DNA of 64,000 bases from Mycocentrospora acerina (Eukaryota; Ascomycota; Dothideomycetes; Pleosporales): assembly GCA_022701365.1 (NCBI GenBank), contig JAKUHH010000201.1, forward strand, positions 1 through 64,000, in the 5' to 3' direction. The notes beneath the pieces were generated by a model. That model had not been told where the DNA came from. It saw only the letters and a list, made by a program, of their open reading frames with translations, and did not search any database. The position numbers and the translations under genes were made by a program. This document shows, piece by piece, positions 23,319 through 33,970 of the stretch (its first letter is position 1; each line of letters opens with the position of its first letter).

Positions 23319-24379
23319 AGTAACATCTAGGCATTAAATGGTGATATATGAGTAAGATGGTGATTGAATTTACAACATTTAAACAATTTGTTACCTTCGT
23401 ATCGACTATCGGTAGCTGAGATACAGGATGGAACTTGGTATGATAAGTTTGCCCTCTAAGAGAAAAAAGAACGCAGACATCCTATTTCTCAAGCAATGTA
23501 AATTCAAGCAACTTAAACGCAAAAATGTAGCTCTCTGTGATTAAGCTGTGATTTCAGTATAAAAATCAAACTAAACTAAGCATTTTCCTCGAAAGTCAGT
23601 GATATATTTAGAATCTAGGTATTAGGATTAATGATAAGGGAGCATAAAATCTCCTGCCATTTGATGCCTCCTAAATTCGCGGTTAATTGTAAATCTTCGC
23701 ACGCCACTGATCTATTACGAAAATATCTACGACTTTACTTCTAAAAGTACATCTCCCTATCAGAAAAGACGTGTTCATTCTTTATTTGACGAATTTAGAC
23801 TCAAGAATCACTATAAGACAAAATAAAATGTGCCATCAAGGAAGAGCATTAAATAAAAGTCGAGAATTAATTAACTTCAATCAAACTTGTCTCTTCATCG
23901 AATACTGCCTCCATGGCATCCTGCATCATTTTGCTATACGCGAAGACATGTTTTGCATCACTAAATGTTTTTGCGAGCTAACGTGATACAAAGTTGAACA
24001 ATTCATTGTTGGAATATGGAATCTGTGTAAGTCAAGTAGAGTTGAATGATTTCATTCTGTTTTTCAAGTAAAGCAATAAGAGACCTAACGACAAGCTGGT
24101 ATTATGACTTCATGAGGGTGAATATGAGCCCAAATGGATACTGAGTGCTAATATAATGCTGCGTGTAATTGAATTCGAGTATTGAGTTACAGATATTGTT
24201 ATTGGGCAGTAGATATCATGAAGACGGCCGTGATGCGAATTTTCAACTTAAGGGTTTGATTGGACGACATTAAAATCGATCATTTGAAAAGAACAATTCA
24301 AAAAAATTGTGATGACAACTAAGATATATGAAGTTCATTCAAAGTTGGGGTATCCTATTAAATAGAAAAGGAGCATTAA
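23319..24379. other. Intergenic, 1.06 kb
   Basis: A/T-rich, only short open frames (the longest 71 codons at 23771). Nothing recognised. Confidence 0.55.
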
Positions 24380-26625
24380 CTAGAGAATTCTCCACTCTAC
24401 TCTTTGAACGAGTGTTTCACTTCGCACCAAGTTGCTTCCAAACTGAACATGCATAGAGGCCATACAGTTGCCCACCTTGTACAAGATGTTTGATCCTTCG
24501 TTCGTTTCTTTCAGGAGAAGACCTCTTGCTACTCCAAATGATTGACTCAATTCGACTGCAAAGTTCGATCTGCCAGGTTGGTACGTTCTACACCACTGTT
24601 GAAGGTCACAAGATCGCATTCGTCGTCCTTCTGGCCAACCAGGATTAAATTGAGGATCAAGGTCATCTGCTTCTGGATATATGAGCCATATGCCACTCAC
24701 TATTTTGCAATCGGTAGTATCTTTTGTATGTGTAAGGATTGCTGCCTCCGGGACGGACACCGAACCATCTTGCTCTATGACCCATGATCGCAAAGAAGGA
24801 TTGTCTTTCTCTGCCCCGAATTCTTTATCAATTATTGACTTGAATTCAAGATGCTGGCTACTCTGGCTTTGGAAAGGCATTAGGGAACCCCGAGGAAAGA
24901 GCGATTTGTCACCAAGCTTGACTCCATCGATGCCACAGAATGAAAGTGAGTTGAAAAAGCCTGCACCTGTACTCTTTGGGACTTCATGAACAAATTCAAG
25001 CTCGTACTGCCCCAGAACAAGTTGGCCTGGGTCAGATGTCAACCTCCATGCTTTTGCATTAACAACAGACATGATGGCTTCAGATCTTCGATTTTCGCAG
25101 TATCTTTGGGAGCCAAGTAATAAGATATGATCCTTTCTGATTACATGTAAGTGCTGCACACCAGTACGATCAAACAGCTCGATAAGCTCGATGAAGCCCC
25201 TCGGGTAGATTTCTTGATATACCATAGATTGTAACCTTTCGTTCCTGGTGCGTAATGACGTGCTTAAGTCAAGCTGAAGTTTTCCCTCAGTAGCAGCTTG
25301 TATGCCCAGTCTTTTTTGACTCTCGTTCACAAGAGCAACGATGGTATTGAATGAGACTAGAACATCTTGGCCAACAGTAAAGAGCTCCCAGTCTTGATTA
25401 CAAAGCCACATATCAGGTCGCAAACAGATCTCTTGTAAGGTCCATAAGGAATTGAACCATCCCACAGTGCTCATATCATTAACAGAGACGTTAGAATCAT
25501 ATCTATATGGCTGAAAGAATTCGGTGGCGAAACTAGGCGTAGTATTTCGATTGCGGGGTCGCTCAAGCCTAGTGTAGATCCTCGACATCCACTCGAGCGT
25601 TAGCCTTAGACCCTTCTAGTCCGTGATGCTGTTGAATCAAATGATGGTATGAGAAGCTCGATGGAAGATGCTTGCTTGTTTAGCTATCTCTTTGTCTGCC
25701 CGCTTAGATTCTCGCTGAGGTATGCAAACAAGGTCGAACCAAATATACGGCGTGGAGACTGGAATCTTTGCCAAAATATCTGGTAGAGTAGCTACATCGA
25801 AGAGTGAGTTTCGCAGAATACTCCACTTTGGAACACCGGGAACACTAACGAAGCCTTCTGTCCGCCATATTCCCTACGTATGGCTAACTGCAGTGTATGA
25901 TAGCCTCCGACTTAAGCGTTTAGTTTCTATGGTACGCCTGACTTTAATATCCCACAGATAGAAGGGAATCTCAGAACATCTTCAATCCAAGTACACGAAG
26001 TGATACTAGAGCCAGTATGACAAGGTGGATCTAGGCCGGACAAGTCTTTTAACCCGAGCACTCTCCAAGAACAAGTCCTTTTCATTTCTAGTGTATCAGG
26101 AAGCTCAGCTGCTTCTCTCATATATGAGAGCGCAACATGATTACATGCGGACTGAATAGCCGCGTCCACACGACAGTGGTGTAACTCGATCAATTTGAAG
26201 GCATGGCTCGTGTTGGAAAATTCGCACGACAATAAAGAGAGTATAGCCGTGTGATAATCTCCCCTTAAGAACGAATTCTTCATCTCGTAGCACTTCCCTA
26301 GAGCGGAATGACGCTTCCATTCAGATATAGGCATCCCATGAGAAACCTCCAAGTCTTGTTGAACACTATTCCACTAGTTCCAAAGAATCTAAAACGACCT
26401 TTGTTGAGCAGCGTCAAGTTGTATCGGCTCCTTCTCGTGAATTTGGAGACCATCGACGTCGACTTTTCCATAATCGACTCCAATGCGATATAAGATGTAG
26501 AGCTCTCTCGTGAAGCCTAATGGCATCATGTCGAGAGGGGATTCATTTTCACGTGTCCAGACCAGGTCACCCAGGCGCTCACTGTTTTGGTTTGATCGGT
26601 CCGCTGTCAACTCTAGCTCTTGCAT
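24380..26625 (-). pseudogene. HET-domain pseudogene with three Trp-to-stop changes
   Basis: The frame starts at MQELELTADRS (26625). A short intron near 26397-26365 (GTCGTT...AATAG) joins it to a second block ending about 25930. The HET core follows in the frame of the 402-codon C-terminal block (24380-25588): SYTAVSHT-stop-G, IWFDLVCIPQR, HTII-stop-FN, ITD-stop-KGL. At all three stops (TAG, TGA, TAG between 25590 and 25900) the HET consensus or local context favours Trp, so each is one G-to-A step from TGG. A one-base frameshift near 25965 separates the N-terminal part from the core. The downstream LWTLQEICLRP segment is normal HET sequence. The gene cannot make full-length protein as read. 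Confidence 0.78.
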
Positions 26626-27035
26626 TTTAAATGGTGGAAACAAGCACCGGTATTAACAATTAAATCATAAAATTAACCAGAAAGAGTAAAGGTTCGGCAG
26701 CCCACAAGCGCGATTAAATGTTCATGTTTAGTAGTAATTACCTCGGCTATGATATTTCTTGGTGGGGTTTATGCTTTGCTCTCACTGCACACCCACTCCA
26801 TTCCTTCAGCGCGGTAGGTAGCGTTACAGACGAGACATGATTATTTCAAAACAGACCCCACTGGTATCACTTTTCTTGATTATTATGTAAACGAATTGAA
26901 TTTCGAAGCCGTAACCAAATTTAAGGCTGCATTGGAGTCTCTATATCTTGATTTAAAATACCTTGCTTTTGTTCATTACGTTCTCATTTGAAACGATTCA
27001 ACTTAGTAAATCTGTTTCATTTTTGATGTACCTAC
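26626..27035. other. Intergenic gap at the left border of the ETP cluster
   Basis: About 410 bp of ordinary A/T-rich sequence between the HET pseudogene start and the 3' end of the first cluster gene. No motif seen. Confidence 0.55.
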
Positions 27036-28061
27036 TCATGTCCACCAGAGAGTTGATGCCATATTCTCGTCTTCGTATGCTACAATACAGCGAACCTCCA
27101 TGCTCTCTCTAAGAGGTGCATCTTTAGATGTTTCTGGGTGCTCGAAAGCGCAATGGGCACAAGCTACAGAGGGTTATATATTTAGTAATTCTCAGAGAGA
27201 AATTTGAAAGCAACTCACATTTGCCCGTTACTGCAACTTTGTTATCCCAAATTTTTATCAATGTAACCTCGCTATTTTGCTGTGAATCCAGGTAATACCA
27301 TCGCTGATCTTTATGATGGGAAATGTTACACGACTGGCCTCGCAATTCGAATCTATCGCGATATAAATTGGTAGGATGGAAGTTAGCCGGTTTTAGAGTC
27401 GTAAAATCCATAGTTGCGAGCGGCCAGTCCTGGACGGGGCCATTTAAGGGCCGCCAAACGCTACATGTATTTAGTGAAACATCATTTGCAATACTGAGAA
27501 AGAGCGGGGCATACTTAATGATCTGAACGCGGCCTTTGAGAATCTTATCTGCCTCGTAGCCCAAGTGCTGATGGACTCGGCGAACGGCTCCAACAGGACC
27601 CCTTGGCAAATAGTTTAGAGTTGATGTTGTAAGAATTGATTATGGAACAGAACTCACTGATCTACGTGCACATATGAGGCAGGTTGCTCTCGCCCATCTG
27701 GGTTCTTGCCCGCAAGTGCAGGGTCACGCCGCCGCATAGTATGATCAAAGACAACGACGCGCGATGCGCCAGTTTTCTTCTTGATAAGATTCTCCAGATG
27801 GGTATAGTAGCGCTCTTTTGCGCCATCTTTATCCTTGCGCAGTTCCTCCACAAAGTTGGCTCCCTCGATATCGTCTATATAGGCGAAGCCGTTGACATCA
27901 AGCGAAAATTGCTCTTTGATGGGACGTGCATCTTGAACCTCGACTTGCTCAGAAACATATGAGAAGTTGCACGACTCAAACCCCTTGTCAGGTTGGGAAC
28001 GATAAAAGGGTTCATCGGCCATTGGGACCATGAATTGCATGGTTGCTGTTGCGGAAGACAT
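27036..28061 (-). CDS. CmcJ/GA4-desaturase-family oxidoreductase, about 286 aa
   Basis: Family of fungal hydroxylase/desaturase-like proteins related to CmcJ (cephamycin methoxylation) and AsaB (aspergillic acid). Exons on minus: 28061-27658, 27601-27515, 27460-27219, 27163 to about 27036; the exact stop is uncertain by a few bases. Family landmarks: RRRDPALAGKNPDGREQPAS, YVHVDQ, VHQHLG, VWRPLNGPVQDWPLA, a GESCNI-like RGQSCNISHHKDQRWYY segment, then the CAHCAFEHP...DAPLRESMEVR tail. The order matches this family well. It shares a 193-bp divergent promoter with the CXXH flavoprotein gene, which suggests joint control and an oxidative tailoring step in the ETP pathway. The reaction is inferred only from family. 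Confidence 0.85.
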
Positions 28062-28154
28062 GGTGGCTTGATCTTGAATTTCTGAAATTGTATAGTAGAG
28101 GGAGTTTGTGCTTCTCCAGACGCTTTTTGAAGCGCAAGTAACCAAGATGAGTTC

Positions 28155-28165
28155 TCGTGGCCCGA
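28155..28165. promoter_or_regulatory. One-mismatch GliZ-type site (TCGTGGCCCGA)
   Basis: In the divergent promoter of the CmcJ-like and CXXH genes. One base off TCGG-N3-CCGA. A second one-mismatch copy, TCGCTCACCGA, follows at 28171-28181. Weaker than the exact copies elsewhere in the cluster. Confidence 0.45.
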
Positions 28166-28170
28166 TGTTG

Positions 28171-28181
28171 TCGCTCACCGA
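28171..28181. promoter_or_regulatory. One-mismatch GliZ-type site (TCGCTCACCGA)
   Basis: Second near-consensus copy in the same 193-bp divergent promoter, 5 bp from the first. Both keep the CCGA half exactly. Confidence 0.45.
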
Positions 28182-28254
28182 GATGCTTCTATAGATGACA
28201 CAAAAAAGAACACAGGGCCACCCAAACGCTTCACTACATCTGAGCGAAGCAAAT

Positions 28255-29298
28255 ATGACTGACTGTTTTGATGTTCTAATCATTGGAGGTGGCCTTGCCG
28301 GCCTGAGTACGGCGCTGAGTTTGGTCCGGTCGCTGCACACGGCTGTTGTTTTTGACTCACGAACCTACCGCAATCGCAAAGCAAATTGGCTTCACACTCT
28401 CCCTGGATGGGATGGCCGTGATCCGGAAGAATATCGAGCCGCCGCTCGTCAGAACATCTTGTCCAAATACAACACAGTTCAATTCGCAACTGGCGTCGTG
28501 ATTGATAATGTCAGTCGCGATCCTGAAACTGAATTTCCCTTTACTGCTACCGATACGGAAGGCCGAATCTGGCGCGGTCGCAAGCTTGTGCTTGCTATGG
28601 GCATCCAGGATGTACCCCTCGACGTTGAAGGATACAGAGAATGCTGGGCTCGAGGGATGTAAGTTTCCTCAGAATAACAAAAAATTTGAACCAGCTGGTA
28701 ACTAATCGTTGAATCAAGATTTCATTGTCTGGTCCATCGTGGCTATGAGGAGCGAGGCTGCGCGTCGGCGGGAGTTGTAGCTGCAGGCGGCGATGACAAC
28801 CTCAAGGCGGCCCGCCATCTCGCGCTGCAATGTCGGCGCTACACATCAGGGCCTGTTACCGTTTATACCCATGGAAATGAGGAGCTGGCCAAAGAATGTT
28901 TCGAAGCTTTGGGACCTTTGGGTTTTCGCATTGAGCCTCGACGTATTGTCAGATTCATTAAAGAGCCTGTACAGGCACAGCTCTCACTCGTATTCGAAGA
29001 CGGTGATAAAATCACCGAGGGATTTGTCATACACAGGCCTTTACCTTTCAATAACGGTGCATTTGCAACCCAGCTGGGTGTGGAGACGAATGATTTTGGA
29101 TTTTACAAAACGAACCCGCCTTTCTTCGAAACATCAGTTCCCGGAGTATTTGCGGCCGGTGATTGTGGTGACCCGTTTAAGATTGGAACTTTTGCCATCT
29201 CTATGGGCGCTTTTGTTGCTGGAGGTGTACAAATGCAGCTTGATTTCGGTAGTGCGCAAACCGCGGGACCAGTTTATCAAGTCGTGAAACAAGGATAG
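28255..29298 (+). CDS. aclR: Thioredoxin-reductase-like flavoprotein with CXXH motif (AclR-type), 327 aa
   Basis: Two exons, 28255-28658 and 28719-29298. The FAD motif is VLIIGGGLAGLSTA at the N-terminus and the second FAD block is GVFAAGDCGDPFKIG. The fold is that of the ETP dithiol oxidases (GliT), but the redox motif reads C138-L-V-H141 in FHCLVHRGYEERG, where GliT-type enzymes have CxxC; His replaces the second Cys. From published work, AclR of aspirochlorine biosynthesis has just such a CXXH motif and catalyses sulfur migration and spiroaminal formation, with FAD only structural. A true CXXC paralog lies 2.5 kb away, so this protein is unlikely to be the disulfide-forming enzyme. The role as a rearrangement catalyst is inference from the motif and context. 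Confidence 0.85.
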
Positions 29299-29441
29299 AA
29301 AAGCCAGTAGAGACGTACATTTAAATCAAATTTATCTTTAAGCACATGCCATTTTCTCATGGCTTATGTCGTAAAAAGAATCAATCCATCCCTGCTACTA
29401 AAGCTAGTAGACTGACGTATTTATTCGCTATATCTATCTTC

Positions 29442-30744
29442 TCAAACCAATTTCCACATCACACTGCTTGATCCATCAGATGCAAGAAGTCCTGCCCAGA
29501 GTAACTCGCCTATCCAAAGCCGCAAGCAGAAGCTGAGCCATGTGAAAGTCCATAGAAAACCAAGCGAAATGATCCACGCTACCAGCCTCAACGTTAGTAA
29601 TAATTCTTCAACTATTATGCAAGCTCAGAACTCACCTGATCGCTCAATGCCAACCAATTTGCCCAGCCATAGTGCAGAATCCTCTGCCATAATAGCAAAA
29701 GCTTGTGAAATAAACATTCGCAAATCTCCCAAGGAGCCTCTTGTTGCACTATATGCACCGGCAGCGTGTATAGCCCCAGAAATAGTAAAAGCGAGAACCA
29801 GGCGAACATATTTTGCAATCAAACCACGTACACGTTGGGGTGGAAGAACAAGATTTGGAATCAAAACGATTGACTGATCTCAATTAAGTTAGCATTTTTT
29901 GACCATATGGGTTCTTGTGATGACTCTTGCCTTTCTCATCATATGCTGCCAGCAAATGGACCATAAGTTATTCACAGTGTACATCTGGCGAAATGACCCG
30001 AAAAGCGGCGGACATTGAGCAGGTGAACAAATATTCAACATGACAAGCACAGACGTGACAAACCTATACATAAAGCTTGTGTTGTATTGTGTGTAAAGCG
30101 CAGCAACCCATACCACAGCTACTTGGTTGAGAAGTGGAGCGGAACGAATGTGCTCGCGACCTTCGAGACGGGTATGCGGTGTCAATTCGAGCAGGAACAG
30201 CAGTATTTGACCCATTACCCAACAGTAAGTCCCACGCTTTATATTGTCGATGAGAAATGTTCTGCATTAATTAGTTCTACGATCATAGTGAAAATTAGCA
30301 AATAACTAACTGTTTGTCTACCACACGCGGAGGTATCTTCGGTGCCCGTTTAGACTCCCAGTTCCACCCTGGACCTCGCCACGTTGTCCAGAGGTCAAAA
30401 CTCCATGCAAACCGTTTCCACAACGATCGTTCAGATATGGGAATATCTTGGTCCCACGTTCGAAAAATGTCTTTTTCGAGATTCTGCAAGACTCCGAAAT
30501 CGATCCACATAAGTGCTGACGAAAGTAGCATGGTAAGATTTTGGTAGTCAGCATCTATTCCTCCTGTACAGTAGAGGCAGGCCCAGAGGTAGGATAGAAC
30601 GACAGGTGTGACCACAATTTTGCGTGCAGCCGAAGAACGTATAAAGATTGAACAGACTAAGATCAGATAGAAAGAAGGAATGAAGAAAGAAGGCATAGGA
30701 ATGCGTTCATCCAAAGATGGTGGCGGCCAGGCCAGAGAATTCAT
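29442..30744 (-). CDS. Membrane-bound O-acyltransferase (wax-synthase-like), 381 aa
   Basis: MBOAT_2/wax-synthase-type acyltransferase, the integral-membrane family used for O-acetylation in several fungal metabolite pathways. Exons on minus: 30744-30311, 30261-29925, 29873-29636, 29578-29442, all in phase. Landmarks: several hydrophobic segments, WRGPGWNWE near residue 128, LFGSFRQMYTVNNLWSICWQHMMRK (matching the family's RSFWxRxWHQ region), and FTISGAIHAAG carrying the conserved HA histidine. The C-terminus is a hydrophobic pair, WIISLGFLWTF and onwards. Donor of intron 2 (GTCATC) is atypical and could instead be GTCAAA 18 bp on. It lies tail-to-tail (143 bp) with the CXXH gene. A likely role is cryptic or final O-acetylation of the ETP. 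Confidence 0.8.
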
Positions 30745-30845
30745 TGATGTTGGCTATGTACTGGTGAAGCTGTTAAAAAAATGCTTCAAGACTTTACGCC
30801 ATGCTTAGTTACGATAGATTCATATTTGTGTCTTCTCGCCTGAGC

Positions 30846-30856
30846 ACGGGAACCGA
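30846..30856. promoter_or_regulatory. One-mismatch GliZ-type site (ACGGGAACCGA)
   Basis: 102 bp upstream of the first MBOAT start, in the 131-bp gap to the GNAT 3' end. Keeps the CGG-N3-CCG core. Confidence 0.5.
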
Positions 30857-30875
30857 ACTAATAATCAGCCCAGAG

Positions 30876-31599
30876 CTAGCTAATAGCTTCCAGCACCTCC
30901 AACCTGCCCACTTTTCTTACAAGTTTTAGTCCGGAAAGGGTACCAAAGCTTGAATCTTCGTTACGGAGAATCGCTGTAAAGGGCAAGGTACGATTATCGA
31001 GATCTTCAACTTTTTTTCGAACACCAGCGAGCATACTCGAACCGAGTCCACAGCCTTGAAACTCTGGCAATATGTGAAAGAAAACTAACGCTGTTAAAAC
31101 TTGCCCCAGTGATTCTTCGATTGCAGCTTGCGCGGTCTCAAATTTCGTATGAACCTCTGCTGTTTGTGTGTCTGGCCATACTGTCAAGTCTGACAAAGCG
31201 GATTTAAGACGCAAAGATAATAAATTTGTGTCTATGCATTTGTGTCAGGGTGCAGAATTGTGCAACATGAGATGAGATCTTACAAGTAATGTGTGACAAT
31301 GATGAGGATGACGCGGATGAGCCGAGGCGTACAATAGCACAACCAACAACACGGGGTGACACCTTTTTGAACGAGTTGACAGGAGAAAATTCTAGGACGA
31401 AAACCAGTGTCTTTGTGTCGAGAATTAAACGCGGTAGGCGCCATTGCAAGTAGGCTGAGATCTCGTGGTGGCTGAAGGTCAAACCAGTAGCATCGAGGGA
31501 GCCAGTGGTGAAGGGCTGCGCAACTAGTTTGACCAGTTGCGGCAGATCGCCTCGCGTAGCCTCGCGTAGATTGAACATGTTGTCTGCAATTGATGCCAT
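30876..31599 (-). CDS. GNAT-family N-acetyltransferase, 209 aa
   Basis: Acetyl-CoA-dependent GNAT acetyltransferase. Two exons, 31599-31284 and 31189-30876, with a 94-bp GTAAGA...TCAG intron. The N-terminus has the usual FNLREATRGDLPQLVKL opening of the fold. Motif A is FHILPEFQGCGLGSSMLAGV (the Q/R-x-x-G-x-G/A acetyl-CoA loop as QGCGLG), followed by the SSFGTLSGLKLVRKVG strand-helix near the C-terminus. It shares a 214-bp divergent promoter, with an exact TCGG-N3-CCGA site, with the CXXC oxidase gene, so it is very likely part of the cluster. The acetyl acceptor is unknown: an amine or hydroxyl of the ETP, or a self-protection role, are all possible. Confidence 0.82.
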
Positions 31600-31664
31600 T
31601 TTAAGTCGTTATGCTACACAAGATACATTCCCTGATGTGCGCGACCGTTCCTATATATTCACAT

Positions 31665-31675
31665 TCGGTAACCGA
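31665..31675. promoter_or_regulatory. Exact GliZ-type palindrome TCGGTAACCGA
   Basis: Midway in the divergent GNAT / dithiol-oxidase promoter. Perfect match to TCGG-N3-CCGA, the reported binding consensus of the ETP Zn2Cys6 regulators GliZ/SirZ. Confidence 0.8.
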
Positions 31676-31813
31676 CAAACGCTGTGCCTCGCCCTCTATT
31701 TACGCTCAGCAAGCCCGCTATGTTTGAACTAAAATTTCATGATACCATCTCATCGCTTTCTACCTCGCCTTATCTCGACAATCAAACAACTTCAGCCCCA
31801 AAAACGATTCATC

Positions 31814-32799
31814 ATGACCGACGTTGACGTCCTCATTGTTGGTGGCGGCCCCGCTGGCCTCTCTGCGGCTACTGCGCTCAACCGATTGATGCACGAGTGC
31901 ATCATCTTCGATCACGGCGTCTACCGCAATTCCCGTTCAGAACACATGCACAACGTCCCAACATGGGACCACAAAAATCCTGAAGAATTCCGCGAGGCCG
32001 CACGTAAAGACCTTACTGATCGGTACCAAAGTACACGCATTATTCGAACTAAGATCGAAAAGCTTGCAAAACTGCCCGATGGCAGCTTCGAGGCATTCGA
32101 TAGCGAGGGAAAAAGATATACAGGAAAGAAAGTTGTCTTAGCTACAGGTGTTGAAGATCTATACCCTGACATTCCTGGATACGATGATTGCTGGGGTCAT
32201 GGAATGTAAGATTTCACGTCCTCGACAACACTCTAGAATCGTATGACTGACATGGTGTAAGCTATCACTGCCTTTTCTGTCACGGCTACGAAGAGCGTGG
32301 TGCTACGCAAGCAGGCATTCTGGCAGTTGAGGATATGGCTGACCTAATGCATTCCACTGCCGTAGGCTGCATGGCGCAGCGCTTGGCTAAGAGTGTTGTC
32401 GTCCTTACACATGGCAACAAAGCTTTGACAGAAGAGATTCAAACAGCATGCGCTGAGAAGAATCTGGTCGTTGACTCGAGGCGTATCGCACGCTTTCACA
32501 AAGTACCGGGCGAAAACGCGGATATCGAGGTTGAGTTTGAGGATGGGGCTAAGGAGGTATTTGGATTCATTGCTCATAAGCCAAGGAGCAAGATGAACGG
32601 GCCATGGGCAGAGCAACTTGGGGTTGAACTGACTCCTGGACTTGACGTAAAGGTTAACCCGCCTTTCAACGAGACTACAGTCACAGGGGTCTTTGCTGCT
32701 GGAGACTGTGCGAGTCCGTTCAAGGTGGTAGCCGGAGGTATTTCCATGGGCCTCTTCGCTGCCAACGGCGCAGCGATGCAGGTACAACAGGGTAAATAA
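31814..32799 (+). CDS. gliT: ETP dithiol oxidase (GliT-like), CXXC, 309 aa
   Basis: Thioredoxin-reductase-like FAD enzyme that closes the transannular disulfide of ETPs and protects the producer. Exons 31814-32205 and 32262-32799. FAD motif VLIVGGGPAGLSAA at the start; redox motif C134-L-F-C137 in YHCLFCHGYEERG; second FAD block GVFAAGDCASPFKV. The intron sits at the same codon as in the CXXH paralog, just before the redox motif. I start at MTDVDV because it gives the normal family N-terminus; an upstream in-frame ATG at 31739 would add 25 residues that look like a leader, so organelle targeting is conceivable. All family residues are intact, so this is the expected disulfide-forming and resistance enzyme. 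Confidence 0.92.
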
Positions 32800-33970
32800 G
32801 CGATTCTGGTAATTTGACGAACACTTTTCACGCAAAATGTGATTGCCCAAATGATACTTTTTTTGTTCTTCCTGCTACAATATACTCGGTCCAATTCACA
32901 GCAAAGATGAATTAAAATGCAATACTTGGATTTGCATGTCTTCGTTTTTCAATGTCAATGAGATCTGGGACTCTATTCCTCAAGGGTATTAGTACACTCG
33001 TCGGACACCGAGCAGTTCATCTAACACAATTTGCATGCGGACGTGACACATAATTTCTAAGGCACGCTTCAGGTCCAGAACCAAAACAATTCTGATTTCA
33101 ACCAACCAAATTCCATAGTATAAGGTTCTTATTTTGTCCAAGATTCGAAAAATGTGTCTCATCAATGCACATCGTCTTAATTGGTTTGTTGATGTGCTCC
33201 ACTCCACTTACAATAGCTTCCTAAGTAGACCTCATAGACGCGGTGGCGAGATAACTTTTCGCTAAGATGGATGTTCATATCATTGATTGTACACCAAATG
33301 TTGTGGAACTGGAAACGTTCAATTAATTGACATGATGGCATCTAATGTCTTTAATAAGTGAACTAGATACTATTTAGGTTTGAGCGATGATAAAACGGAT
33401 TTGTCACGGACAAAAACCAATTGATCTCTAGCTGCGCAGCTAGAAGATTGATTATCTGCTACGCGACAGAACGTGAAATGATTATCCTTATCTGCGAAAT
33501 ATTTTTCCATCCGATGGTACCGTTGGTGTTAACTCTCACTAATATAAATCTTGGGCCATTCGAACCCAGATGCACAAAGATGCTTATATTCAGCTCAGTG
33601 CTTTAGTTAAATATTTCTATCTTCTTCTCATATACTCATCTACTTTCATGTCTAAAACAACAAAGCAGGAGACCTGAACAGCAACCCGAAAATGTCGAAG
33701 GCACCTTCGACAACCACAAATCTGAATCTCAATATCCTACAACTAGAACATGTCCTACAAAAAAAGACCATCCAAAGCACTTAGCAAACAAAAAAAAAGC
33801 CTCGTACCAAACGTACAAAGCAAAAACCATAATCCTTAATTGTCGGTCCCCGACTATCTGGACCCAAGCTTCTCATCCAACACCATGCAACAAAACACAA
33901 CACTCGCAAAATTACCATATTCATCCCAACTCAGCAAACCGCGCACCCGCAAGCACCCCTTCCCCAAGCC
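32800..33970. other. 1.17-kb intergenic region upstream of gliK-like gene
   Basis: No coding frame. The distal part is A/T rich; the last 130 bp hold an exact regulator palindrome at 33843 and an A-rich leader. Confidence 0.6.
33843..33853. promoter_or_regulatory. Exact GliZ-type palindrome TCGGTCCCCGA
   Basis: 118 bp upstream of the gliK-like start codon; exact TCGG-N3-CCGA. Confidence 0.8.
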
